Made by a program: the position numbers and the translations under genes. DNA of 7,279 bases from positions 1-7,279 of the forward strand of contig JAHJNP010000213.1 of the NCBI GenBank assembly GCA_018820745.1. The letters run 5' to 3'. The notes beneath the pieces are model-generated. The model was given only the letters and a program-made list of their open reading frames with translations, was not told where the DNA came from and did no database searches. Source of the DNA: Gammaproteobacteria bacterium (lineage in GTDB: Bacteria > Pseudomonadota > Gammaproteobacteria > Burkholderiales > Thiobacillaceae). Every line of letters starts with the position of its first letter. Position 1 is the first letter of the stretch. This document shows positions 1-5,846 of this stretch, one piece after another.

Positions 1-1632
1 ATCGACCCGCCGGGCCGGCCGCGGCCCGGCACCGTGGGCCTGCCGGTGCCGGGGGTCGAGTTGCGCATCGACCGGTCCGCCGCGCGGGGGGAGGGCGGGC
101 ATCCCGATGAAGGCGAGATCCTGGTCCGCGGGCCGAATGTGTTCGCCGGCTACCGCAACCGGCCGGAGGCGACCCGCGAGGCGTTTGCCGGGGAAGGCTG
201 GTTTCGCACCGGCGACCTTGGCTGGCTGGACGACGACGGCTATCTGCATGTCAGTGGACGGGTCTCCACGCTGATCGTCACCCCGGGTGGAGAGAACATC
301 CAGCCCGACGATCTGGAGGGCCGCTATGCCGACCACAAGGCCATCAGGGAAATCGGCATTCTGCAGCACCAAGGCCGCCTGGCTGCGCTCATCGTGCCGG
401 CCGGCGGTGTCGACGAAGGCGCGGAACAGCGTGTCCGCGATGCGGTCGGCGAGATCGCCGGCAAGCTGCCGTCCTACCAGCGGCTCGATGAACTGGCACT
501 GACCCGCAGTCCGCTGCCGCGCACCCGCCTCGGCAAGATCAGACGGCATGAACTCGAACAGCGATTCATGCGGGCACGCAGCGAGGGGGGCGAGTCGCGG
601 CAGGCGACGCCGATCGCGCTCGAGGACATGTCGGTCGAGGACCGCACTCTGGTCGAGCAGCCGGCAGCGGGTCAAGCCTGGGCGTGGCTTGCGAAGCGCT
701 ACCCGAAGCAGGGCCTTGCGCCCGACAGCCACATGCAGATGGAACTGGGGGTCGACTCCATGGCATGGCTCGGTCTGAGCCTGGAGCTTGGCCAGCTCAC
801 CGGCGTGGAACTCGACGACGCCGCCATCGGCCGCATCGACACCGTGCGCGACCTGCTGCGGGAACTGGTGGATGCTGCCGGAGGCGGCAAGGAAGGCGAG
901 AAAATAGCCGATCCCGTCGACGAGCCCGAGCGGATCCTCGAACCGGTGCATCTTCGCTGGCTGCGGCCACGCGGACCCGTGATCCTCGCGGTGGCCCGCG
1001 CGATGTATGCCGTCAACCGGGCGACGATGCGCGGCCTGTTCCGGCTGCAGGTACAGGGCGGGCAGCACGTGCCCGTCAACGGTCCGGTGGTGCTGGTCTG
1101 CAATCACGCCAGCTATCTCGATCCTTTTGCGGTGGCCGCCGCCCTGTCGCCCGCCCGGCTGCACACCCTGTATTGGGGCGGCCTGGCAGGCGTCGCCTTC
1201 ACCAATCCGCTGACCCGCTTCGGCAGCCGTGCCGCCCAGGTCATTCCCATCGACCCGCAGCATGGCGCGCGCAGCAGCCTGGCGCTGGCCGCCGCCGTGC
1301 TCGCCCGCGAGCGTGGCCTGGTCTGGTTTCCAGAGGGCAGACGTTCGGAAAGCGGGGCGCTGCAGCCGTTCCGGCCCGGCATCGGCAGGTTGCTGGCGCG
1401 CTATCCGGTGCCGGTGGTGCCGGTCGCCATTCACGGCAGCTACGACGCGCTTCCACCCGGGCATCGCATTCCGCGTCTGCGGCGCCTGACGCTGCGTTTC
1501 GGAGAAGCGATCGATCCGCGCCGTCTCGCCGAAGAGGGACAGGGCGACAGCGCGCAGGATCGCATCGTCGATGCCCTGGAAGGGCGCATGAAGCGGCTGC
1601 TGGCGCACCCGGCGCCGGACGACGAGTCGTGA
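1..1632 (+). CDS. Acyl-AMP ligase (C-terminal part) - acyl carrier - PlsC acyltransferase fusion, 5' partial
   Basis: The frame is open from base 1 without a stop, so the gene starts outside the window; 543 residues are visible. Residues 1-185 are the end of an adenylate-forming (acyl-CoA/acyl-AMP ligase) domain, with GWFRTGDLG at 66-74, a GENIQPDDLE segment, and the C-terminal catalytic lysine in LPRTRLGKIRR (Lys179). Residues about 215-290 are an acyl-carrier domain whose GVDSM motif gives Ser253 as the phosphopantetheine site. Residues about 335-525 are a PlsC-type glycerolipid acyltransferase, with NHASYLD (His369, Asp374) and FPEGRRS (443-449). The family logic is activation of a fatty acid, loading on the built-in carrier, and transfer to a lysophospholipid or related acceptor at the inner membrane; the acceptor cannot be read from sequence. 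Aas of E. coli combines similar activities, but with the acyltransferase first and no carrier. The usual Lys-Asp after the GR of the hinge motif is replaced by Ser-Thr (GRVSTLIVT). Confidence 0.9.
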   Translation: MDPPGRPRPGTVGLPVPGVELRIDRSAARGEGGHPDEGEILVRGPNVFAGYRNRPEATREAFAGEGWFRTGDLGWLDDDGYLHVSGRVSTLIVTPGGENIQPDDLEGRYADHKAIREIGILQHQGRLAALIVPAGGVDEGAEQRVRDAVGEIAGKLPSYQRLDELALTRSPLPRTRLGKIRRHELEQRFMRARSEGGESRQATPIALEDMSVEDRTLVEQPAAGQAWAWLAKRYPKQGLAPDSHMQMELGVDSMAWLGLSLELGQLTGVELDDAAIGRIDTVRDLLRELVDAAGGGKEGEKIADPVDEPERILEPVHLRWLRPRGPVILAVARAMYAVNRATMRGLFRLQVQGGQHVPVNGPVVLVCNHASYLDPFAVAAALSPARLHTLYWGGLAGVAFTNPLTRFGSRAAQVIPIDPQHGARSSLALAAAVLARERGLVWFPEGRRSESGALQPFRPGIGRLLARYPVPVVPVAIHGSYDALPPGHRIPRLRRLTLRFGEAIDPRRLAEEGQGDSAQDRIVDALEGRMKRLLAHPAPDDES

Positions 1633-1743
1633 ACCGATCCGGCCCGACGGCTCGCGCCTGGCCGGGAATACGGGCATGAGCAGGCGCCCGACGGATCACT
1701 CGCGAGCGCATGCGAGCCGGCGGTCGAAGCAGGCAGGGAGCCA

Positions 1744-1759
1744 CCGCAGCCGGCTGCGG
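1744..1759. repeat. Perfect 16-bp palindrome
   Basis: CCGCAGCCGGCTGCGG equals its own reverse complement. It lies 112 bases after the stop of the acyltransferase fusion. No T-run follows on either strand, so it is not a textbook terminator. It could be a weak terminator, a protein-binding site or chance in GC-rich DNA. Confidence 0.5.
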
Positions 1760-2090
1760 CCCGGTCGCTGAGCCAAGCCGGCCCAGACCCCGACTATGTT
1801 TACTAGCATGAAGATATTGCTTCCGCTCGCACCAGGAAGATCGCCCGGCATCTATCCAATGATCAACGATCCCGCGGTGTCGGCGCCCAGGCGCAAGGCC
1901 CCCGCCGAACCTGGAGACTGGCGCCGTGAGGAAGGGCGATGTCCGTTCGTGCCGGGAAGGCGTCATGAGCGAGCCCGCACCTCGACGGCCATTTCATCAT
2001 GAGGGGGGCCGGATACGGGTCCGCGACTTCGGGCTCGGACGCCGGTGATCGCGTCGAAGCGGTTGTGTGCGAACAGCCGGCAGCGTGACA

Positions 2091-2110
2091 GGCCAGCGAA
2101 GGCCAGTGAA
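2091..2110 (+). repeat. Tandem 10-base near-repeat before oxidoreductase gene
   Basis: GGCCAGCGAA is followed directly by GGCCAGTGAA, matching at 9 of 10 positions. It ends just ahead of the ribosome-binding site of the gene at 2128. It may be a slippage product or a small regulatory site. Confidence 0.4.
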
Positions 2111-2127
2111 ATGAGAGGAGCGATCAG

Positions 2128-2793
2128 ATGGATTACGAAGTCACTCTGTTGATGAGCAAGTTTGTCACCCACGACGTGAAACGATTCGTCTTCAGCCGGC
2201 CGGACGGGTTCAGCTTCACCCCCGGTGAAGGCGTGGAGCTGGCCATCGACGAGCCGGCCTGGCGCGACGAAGGGCGTCCCTTCACGCCGACCTCGCTGAC
2301 CGAGGATCGGGTCATCGAGTTCACCATCAAGGGCTATCCGCAACACGAGGGCGTGACCCGTGAACTGCACGGCCTGAAGCCGGGTGCCAGGCTCCGCATG
2401 TCGAAGCCGTTCGGCACGATCCGGCATCGGGGCCCGGGGACCTTTATTGCCGGCGGCGCCGGGATCACCCCCTTTATCGCGATCCTGCGGGAACTGGCGC
2501 AGAAGGGGGAACTGGCCGGTCATGGCTTGATCTTTGCCAACAAGACCCCCGCGGACATCATCTACGAGAAGGAGCTTCGCCACTACCTGGGCGATCGCTG
2601 CCATTTCATCTGTAGCGAAGCCGAAGTGCCCGGCTACGAACATCGGCGCATCGACGCGGCCTATCTGCGCGAAACCCTCGACGATTTCGGGCAGAACTTC
2701 TACCTGTGCGGCCCGCCGGGATTCATGGATGCGGTCACCGAATCGCTCAAGGGACTGGGTGCGGACCCGCAGGCGCTGGTGTTCGAGCAATGA
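2128..2793 (+). CDS. FAD-dependent NAD(P)H oxidoreductase, ferredoxin/flavodoxin reductase-like
   Basis: This 221-aa cytoplasmic protein of the ferredoxin-NADP reductase superfamily moves electrons between NAD(P)H and a flavin and then to a partner protein. The N-terminal barrel carries RPFTPTS (50-56), matching the RxY(T/S)xxS flavin-binding signature with Phe in place of Tyr. The C-terminal Rossmann part has GGAGITPF (109-116) for the pyridine nucleotide and CGPPGF (194-199). There is no 2Fe-2S cysteine cluster, so it would need a separate acceptor such as a ferredoxin, flavodoxin or haem protein; none is encoded nearby. At 221 aa it is at the short end of the family, and the C-terminus ends in FEQ rather than the aromatic residue of classical plant-type enzymes. 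The start is well placed: AGGAG at 2116-2120, 7 bases before ATG. It is followed after 162 bases by chaB. The physiological partner is unknown. Confidence 0.88.
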   Translation: MDYEVTLLMSKFVTHDVKRFVFSRPDGFSFTPGEGVELAIDEPAWRDEGRPFTPTSLTEDRVIEFTIKGYPQHEGVTRELHGLKPGARLRMSKPFGTIRHRGPGTFIAGGAGITPFIAILRELAQKGELAGHGLIFANKTPADIIYEKELRHYLGDRCHFICSEAEVPGYEHRRIDAAYLRETLDDFGQNFYLCGPPGFMDAVTESLKGLGADPQALVFEQ

Positions 2794-2955
2794 GCCGCGC
2801 GCCGCATGTTTCGCAGCGCACACGCACAAGCGACGCCCAGGCGTTCGGCGGCCCCGGCTTTCGTGCCGCCCCCCGGCGCGGCCGATCGCTCCACCCTTCC
2901 GGGAAGCCCGGCATGAGGGAATGTTCAACCCATCCATTCTGGAGGCGCAGAAACG

Positions 2956-3183
2956 ATGCCTTATGAACGCAATGACGATCTGCCCGAGTCCGTCAGCGGC
3001 AATTTGCCCCATGGCGCACAGAGCATCTATCGCGAGGCCTTCAACAGCGCCTGGGAACAGTATGCAGACGCCGACAAGCGCCGTGACGGCGCCAGTCGGG
3101 AGGAAACGGCGCATCGTGTGGCCTGGGCAGCGGTGAAACAGTCCTACGAAAAGAAAGATGACCGCTGGGTGAAAAAGGATTGA
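2956..3183 (+). CDS. chaB: ChaB family protein
   Basis: This small acidic/basic protein of 75 aa has almost the same length as E. coli ChaB (76 aa). Recognisable conserved blocks are MPY at the start, DLPESV (9-14), the AQSIYREAFNSAWEQY stretch, then ASREETAH and VAWAAVK. ChaB was named as a regulator of the ChaA sodium/calcium-proton antiporter, but its biochemical role is still uncertain; ChaB-like proteins also turn up in stress-related gene sets. No chaA is present in the window, so a transport role cannot be inferred from context. GGAGG at 2941-2945 lies 10 bases before the ATG. The gene converges on the coiled-coil gene at 3238, with 54 bases and a hairpin between the two stops. Confidence 0.92.
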   Translation: MPYERNDDLPESVSGNLPHGAQSIYREAFNSAWEQYADADKRRDGASREETAHRVAWAAVKQSYEKKDDRWVKKD

Positions 3184-3199
3184 GGAAGCCTCGCCGGTT

Positions 3200-3219
3200 T
3201 GCTGCGGGCCACCGCAGCA
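3200..3219. terminator. Hairpin between convergent genes, possible bidirectional terminator
   Basis: TGCTGCGG and CCGCAGCA form a perfect 8-bp stem around a GCCA loop. It sits between the stop of chaB (3183, plus) and the stop of the coiled-coil gene (3238, minus), where a shared terminator is expected. No T-run follows on either strand, so efficient intrinsic termination is uncertain. The position is the main argument. Confidence 0.45.
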
Positions 3220-3237
3220 GCGCGCGTTCGGGGCGGC

Positions 3238-3525
3238 CTACTTGAAGCGGGACCTGGCTGAGCTCAGGGCTTCGCCCACCGCATCCCAGGCCATTTCGAC
3301 GCCCGCCTTCATGTCCTCCCAGGCGCCCTCGCCGGATTGCTGAAGCGCGTCCATCCGCTCCCGGGCGTGATCCCGCTTGCTGCGCAAGGTCTCGATCTGC
3401 TTGTGGTACCCGGCGCGGGCCTCGGCTTCGGCCTGATCCGCCTTGGCGGCCAGGGCATCGATTTCGGCGTTCAAATGGTCGAGCTTCGAATGCATCTTGC
3501 GGACATATTCGTCTTTCGTGCTCAT
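3238..3525 (-). CDS. Small coiled-coil protein, sll1863 stress-response type
   Basis: This highly charged, cysteine-free protein has 95 aa and no signal peptide. Residues about 8-65 form a continuous heptad-rich helix (for example LDHLNAEIDALAAKADQAEA), rich in Lys/Glu/Ala/Arg. The C-terminal part has the GAWEDMKAGVEMAWDAV block and ends in SRFK. This pattern matches the small soluble proteins annotated as sll1863 family stress-response proteins, whose molecular function is unknown. A purine-rich GGGGA ribosome-binding site (about 3531-3535 on the plus map) precedes the ATG by 5-6 bases. The gene lies 84 bases downstream of transaldolase on the same strand and could be its second cistron. The family name is recalled from the pattern; the coiled coil is directly visible. 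Confidence 0.75.
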   Translation of the reverse strand: MSTKDEYVRKMHSKLDHLNAEIDALAAKADQAEAEARAGYHKQIETLRSKRDHARERMDALQQSGEGAWEDMKAGVEMAWDAVGEALSSARSRFK

Positions 3526-3609
3526 GCTGTTCCCCTTTTTACGATGGATGGATAACCGGTCTGCCGGCGGTATTGCGGGTTGCTTTGCTGCCCGCCAGGC
3601 GTCCCGGAA

Positions 3610-4704
3610 TCAGGGTGCCGGCGCCAGCTCCTGGCGCTTCTCCTGCAGGGTCGCCAGGGCGGCATCGTAGGAATCCGCAAACTTCTTCACGCCTTCCACT
3701 TCGAGTTCCCGGGCGACGGCTTCGATATTCACGCCCAGTGTCCGGAGCGTGTCCATCTCGCGCTGGGTGACATCGAGTTCGTCTTCCAGCGAGTCGCGAA
3801 TCGCGCCGTGGTAGATGAAGGCGTCCAGTGTTTTTTGCGGCACCGTGCTGATCGTGTCGGGGCCGATCAGGTTGTCCAGGTAAAGCACATCCGGGTAGGC
3901 CGGGTTCTTGACGCTGGTGGATGCCCAAAGCAGGCGCTGCGGGCGGTGGCCACCCGGACGCTGAAGAAGCGGCGTTTGCATGACGGCCTTGTAGCGCTGA
4001 TAGGCGAGCCGGGCCTGGGCGATGGCAATGCGGCCACGCAATGCCAGCGCCTCGGGCTTGCCGATGGCTTCCAGGATGTCGTCCACCTTGGTGTCGATGC
4101 GGCTCAGGAAGAAGGAGGCCACCGAAGCGACGCTTTCGGCCCTCGCGCATCGCGACAAGCCGCGCAGATAGGCCTCTGCGACCGCCTCATAGCGCTCCAC
4201 CGAGAACAACAGGGTGACGTTGACATTGATCCCCTCGGCGATGAGTTGCTCCATGGCCGGCAGCCCCTCAAGCGTGCCGGGCACCTTGATCAACAGATTG
4301 GGGCGCTTCACCCATTCCCAAAGCCATCTGGCTGCGTTCAGGGTGGACTCAGTATCGTTGGCCAGGTGGGGCGAGACTTCCAGGCTCACGTAGCCGTCCA
4401 GGCCGTCGCTTTGCTCGTACACCCGGAAGAGCTGATCCGCTGCCATTTGTATGTCGCGAACAATCAGCCATTCGTAGATTGCCTCCGTTTTTATGTCGGG
4501 GTTGGTCTGCAGCAGGTCGCGGATCGCCTCATCGTAAGCATCGCTCGCTTCCAGGGCGTCCTTGAACAGGGTGGGGTTGCTGGTCACCCCGCAGACCCCC
4601 AGGCGGGTAATCAGCTGCAGCCCGTCGCCGACCAACAGCCGGCGGTCGATGTTGTCCAGCCAGATCGACTGCCCCTTCTGTTTTAGTGCATCAATGCTCG
4701 CCAT
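3610..4704 (-). CDS. tal: Transaldolase
   Basis: This 364-aa cytoplasmic enzyme of the non-oxidative pentose phosphate pathway moves a dihydroxyacetone unit from sedoheptulose-7-phosphate to glyceraldehyde-3-phosphate. Visible family marks are GVTSNPTLF (39-47), LIKVPGT with the Schiff-base Lys140, INVNVTLLFS (159-168), ASFFLSRID (196-204) and WASTSVKNP (260-268), followed by YLDNLIGPDT. The length fits the longer transaldolase class seen in actinobacteria, cyanobacteria and many proteobacteria. The frame is open 18 codons further upstream (to 4758), but that extension runs through a strong hairpin (4724-4748). AAAAGGAA (4712-4719 on the plus map), with its AGGA core 8 bases before the ATG at 4704, supports the shorter start MASIDALKQK. 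It is followed by the coiled-coil gene on the same strand, and the pair suggests a carbon/redox stress role rather than a complete pentose phosphate operon. Confidence 0.95.
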   Translation of the reverse strand: MASIDALKQKGQSIWLDNIDRRLLVGDGLQLITRLGVCGVTSNPTLFKDALEASDAYDEAIRDLLQTNPDIKTEAIYEWLIVRDIQMAADQLFRVYEQSDGLDGYVSLEVSPHLANDTESTLNAARWLWEWVKRPNLLIKVPGTLEGLPAMEQLIAEGINVNVTLLFSVERYEAVAEAYLRGLSRCARAESVASVASFFLSRIDTKVDDILEAIGKPEALALRGRIAIAQARLAYQRYKAVMQTPLLQRPGGHRPQRLLWASTSVKNPAYPDVLYLDNLIGPDTISTVPQKTLDAFIYHGAIRDSLEDELDVTQREMDTLRTLGVNIEAVARELEVEGVKKFADSYDAALATLQEKRQELAPAP

Positions 4705-4723
4705 TGCGGAATTCCTTTTCATT

Positions 4724-4748
4724 CGATTGCCGGGCAGGCCGGCAATCG
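4724..4748 (-). promoter_or_regulatory. Strong hairpin in the tal leader
   Basis: CGATTGCCGG and CCGGCAATCG form a perfect 10-bp stem with a 5-base GCAGG loop. The hairpin ends 19 bases upstream of the transaldolase ATG, just ahead of its ribosome-binding site on the minus strand. As RNA it would sit in the 5' leader; as DNA it is a symmetric site that a dimeric regulator could bind. A TATATT box (minus strand, 4767-4772) lies a little further upstream and could be a -10 element, though its -35 is poor. No T-run follows on either strand, which argues against simple termination. Confidence 0.5.
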
Positions 4749-4908
4749 CACATTCCATTCCTGATCAATATAGAACAACGCAGAGGCTTGCCGGAGCGGG
4801 CGCACCTACCCAGGCTCGATGACATCGTCGAGCGGCCTTCCTGGTGCGGGGGGGTATCTTCGACGGAGTAGCCGAGGCGGAGGAGGATCTTCGGGAACGC
4901 GGGACCGT

Positions 4909-4936
4909 GGGCTGCTGCCGGTTTCGTGGACACGCC
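4909..4936. mobile_element. Possible eroded IS3-type element end
   Basis: The stretch beginning TGGGCTGCTGCCGG and continuing with TTTCGTGGACAC resembles, from memory, the terminal repeats of some IS3-family insertion sequences, which begin with TG. It abuts the integrase remnant at 4956, and no transposase gene remains. The similarity cannot be verified here. Confidence 0.3.
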
Positions 4937-4937
4937 T

Positions 4938-5087
4938 TTAAGCTTTTGAAGCTTCCTCGAACTGCACCGGACGCTGGGTTTTTCGCTGCACGACCATCGC
5001 ACGGGGCAATACCTGGTTGCCGTGCATCACATCCCGAACGTGCAGATTCACCAGATCGCAGCCACGCCGCTTGCTGTTGAGAAGATG
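4938..5087 (-). pseudogene. Remnant of a tyrosine recombinase (phage-type integrase)
   Basis: On the minus strand, from about 5087 down to 4956, the frame reads LLNSKRRGCDLVNL, then HVRDVMHGNQV, then MVVQRKTQRPVQFE. This is the conserved catalytic-arginine region of a common proteobacterial integrase family, whose usual form is (N/D)SKLRGCDLVxLRVxDV...KTQRPVxFE. The arginine of the RGCDL box is kept. After PVQFE the frame runs into EASKA and stops at 4938-4940, so the C-terminal part with the His-x-x-Arg and tyrosine box is missing. The N-terminal arm domain is also absent upstream of 5087. About 45 of roughly 200 residues survive, and no start or ribosome-binding site is seen. It marks an old integration or transposition event next to the DUF3562/HMA_2 block. 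Confidence 0.75.
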
Positions 5088-5179
5088 CCCCGCTGTCTGT
5101 TCGCTGCTGTGCTGTCCCGAGTATTAGGGAATTGCTTCCTTTTTATCGTAGGCACCTTAGATTCCTACCGATTCGAAAG

Positions 5180-5395
5180 CTACGCATCCGTTCTTGAATG
5201 GCGTAACGCGTCTCGTACAGTTTTGGAAGTAAGCAGGATCAGGTAATCCTTGATTCGCGCTTCCGAATTCAATCTATTGAATGTCTCGGCGTAAATTCTG
5301 TGGACGTCGTCCACCGGCCGATGCGTTTCGTTAGCCAGCGCCTGGATGGCACTGAGATGTTGTGACTCCAGTTCGATGTGAGTTGAAGTTGCCAT
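5180..5395 (-). CDS. Small DUF3562-like protein
   Basis: This 71-aa soluble protein has no cysteine and no membrane segment. The pattern HLSAIQALANETHRPVDDV, then IYAETFNRL and ARIKDYLILLTSKTVRDAL fits the small DUF3562 family of 60-85 residues, which has no known function; the predicted fold is a short helical bundle. A shorter relative lies on the opposite strand at 5703-5846, which supports both being real proteins or former ones. The ATG lacks a clear Shine-Dalgarno sequence (GTGAATCCTC precedes it). A possible promoter lies 32-58 bases upstream. The DNA is less GC-rich than the genes to the left, consistent with acquired DNA next to an integrase remnant. Confidence 0.7.
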   Translation of the reverse strand: MATSTHIELESQHLSAIQALANETHRPVDDVHRIYAETFNRLNSEARIKDYLILLTSKTVRDALRHSRTDA

Positions 5396-5702
5396 GAGGA
5401 TTCACGCACAAACCACTATCAGAAACATTGTAGACACCGATGCGCAAGGCCAAGCGAAAAGTCCGGACATCGTGACATCGAGCCGGCATGCCGAAAGGCT
5501 GGCCGTTGCGGTGCTAGACGTTCTTTCATCAATTGCATGAATTGCCCGTTTGGCCGGCCAGCGTCCAGATAGCAGACCGCTTTCACCTGGCCTTTAGTAA
5601 CCGGGCAACGGGGGCAGGCGCTACAAGGCATGACCCGATAGCCGTCAAGCCAGATAATTTTTTCTATATTGAAATTTTGACTCGGTTGAATGTTCAAACT
5701 AC
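5396..5702. other. Gene-poor, AT-richer stretch between two DUF3562-like genes
   Basis: These 307 bases separate divergent DUF3562-like genes. Nothing here is a convincing gene. A minus-strand frame 5419-5697 (92 codons, TTG start, no ribosome-binding site) encodes a CSACPRC cysteine cluster but resembles nothing I know. On the plus strand 5554-5589 reads PASVQIADRFHL, which looks like a short block of ISL3-type transposases, but the similarity stops after about 12 residues. A TTGAA-TG-TTCAA inverted repeat lies at 5686-5697, and a TATATT box lies at 5665-5670 ahead of the plus-strand genes. Confidence 0.45.
5427..5453 (-). promoter_or_regulatory. Possible promoter of the DUF3562 gene
   Basis: On the minus strand TTGGCC (5448-5453) is followed after 15 bases by TACAAT (5427-5432). 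Transcription would begin near 5420 and give a leader of about 25 bases before the ATG at 5395. The -10 is good; the -35 and spacing are weak. Confidence 0.35.
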
Positions 5703-5846
5703 ATGGTCACTTCGAATCACATCGAGTTAGGGCCTGAGCATCTCAGTGCAATCAAGATGCTCGCCGATGAAGTTCATCACCCAGTGGAAGAGGTAAAGGA
5801 AATGTCGGTGAATTCGTTGGAGATACGAACTGGCCGTGCCGAATAG
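5703..5846 (+). pseudogene. Truncated second DUF3562-like gene
   Basis: An ATG at 5703 opens a 47-codon frame ending at TAG 5844-5846. Its product MVTSNHIELGPEHLSAIK... aligns with the 71-aa protein encoded at 5180-5395 (MATSTHIELESQHLSAIQ...). The match runs through HLSAI, LA-E-H-PV and E/D-V, so the two are paralogues. The shorter one loses similarity after about residue 33 and stops before the conserved (R)-x-KDYL region, about 24 residues early. No Shine-Dalgarno sequence precedes the ATG. It is either a decayed copy or a short form that is still made. Its last 11 bases overlap the GTG start of the HMA_2 gene in another frame, so translation through it could feed the next gene. Confidence 0.6.

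Larger units (their letters stand above)
1633..2127. other. Gene-free GC-rich intergenic region
   Basis: About 495 bases lie between the acyltransferase fusion and the oxidoreductase. Short open frames occur (for example 1796-2002 plus), but they have neither a convincing ribosome-binding site nor a recognisable protein pattern. The region holds a perfect 16-bp palindrome at 1744-1759, a small stem-loop CTCGC/GCGAG at 1699-1716, and a tandem 10-base near-repeat at 2091-2110 just before the ribosome-binding site of the next gene. The promoter of the oxidoreductase should lie here, but no clear -35/-10 pair is visible. Confidence 0.6.
4759..5179. other. Intergenic stretch with tal promoter region and mobile-element debris
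   Basis: These 421 bases hold no intact gene. The part near 4760-4800 should contain the tal promoter. A near-palindrome lies at 4815-4832 (CTCGATGA paired with TCGTCGAG, with one G-T pair). The part from 4909 to 5087 holds the possible IS end and the integrase remnant. From about 5090 the base composition becomes AT-richer, and no signal other than short repeats is seen up to the DUF3562 stop. A minus-strand frame at 4691-5002 is open, but it runs through the debris and the tal leader and is not believed. Confidence 0.6.

Noticed and set aside
684..1679. Open frame of 331 codons on the plus strand
   Set aside because: It is out of frame inside the carrier/acyltransferase gene, Arg/Ala/Gly-rich and low in complexity, typical of a shadow frame.
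1241..1966. Open frame of 241 codons on the minus strand
   Set aside because: Most of it is antisense to the acyltransferase domain. It has no ribosome-binding site and no recognisable motif.
1796..2002. 68-codon frame in the intergenic gap, with an internal MKILLPL start
   Set aside because: It briefly resembles a universal-stress-protein start, but the rest (proline/arginine-rich) does not follow that family and no Shine-Dalgarno sequence is present.
2899..2911. CCGGG-AAG-CCCGG hairpin after the oxidoreductase gene as a terminator
   Set aside because: It has only a 5-bp stem and is not followed by a T-run; chance is likely in GC-rich DNA.
1963..3114. Long open frame (383 codons) on the minus strand
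   Set aside because: It lies antisense to the clear oxidoreductase and chaB genes. Its sequence is the mirror of their codon bias and shows no domain pattern.
3580..4686. Long open frame (368 codons) on the plus strand
   Set aside because: It is antisense to transaldolase, whose motifs are unmistakable; such antisense frames are common in GC-rich DNA.
4691..5002. 103-codon minus-strand frame
   Set aside because: It runs through the integrase junction, the possible IS end and the tal leader hairpin in a frame different from the integrase remnant, with no protein pattern.
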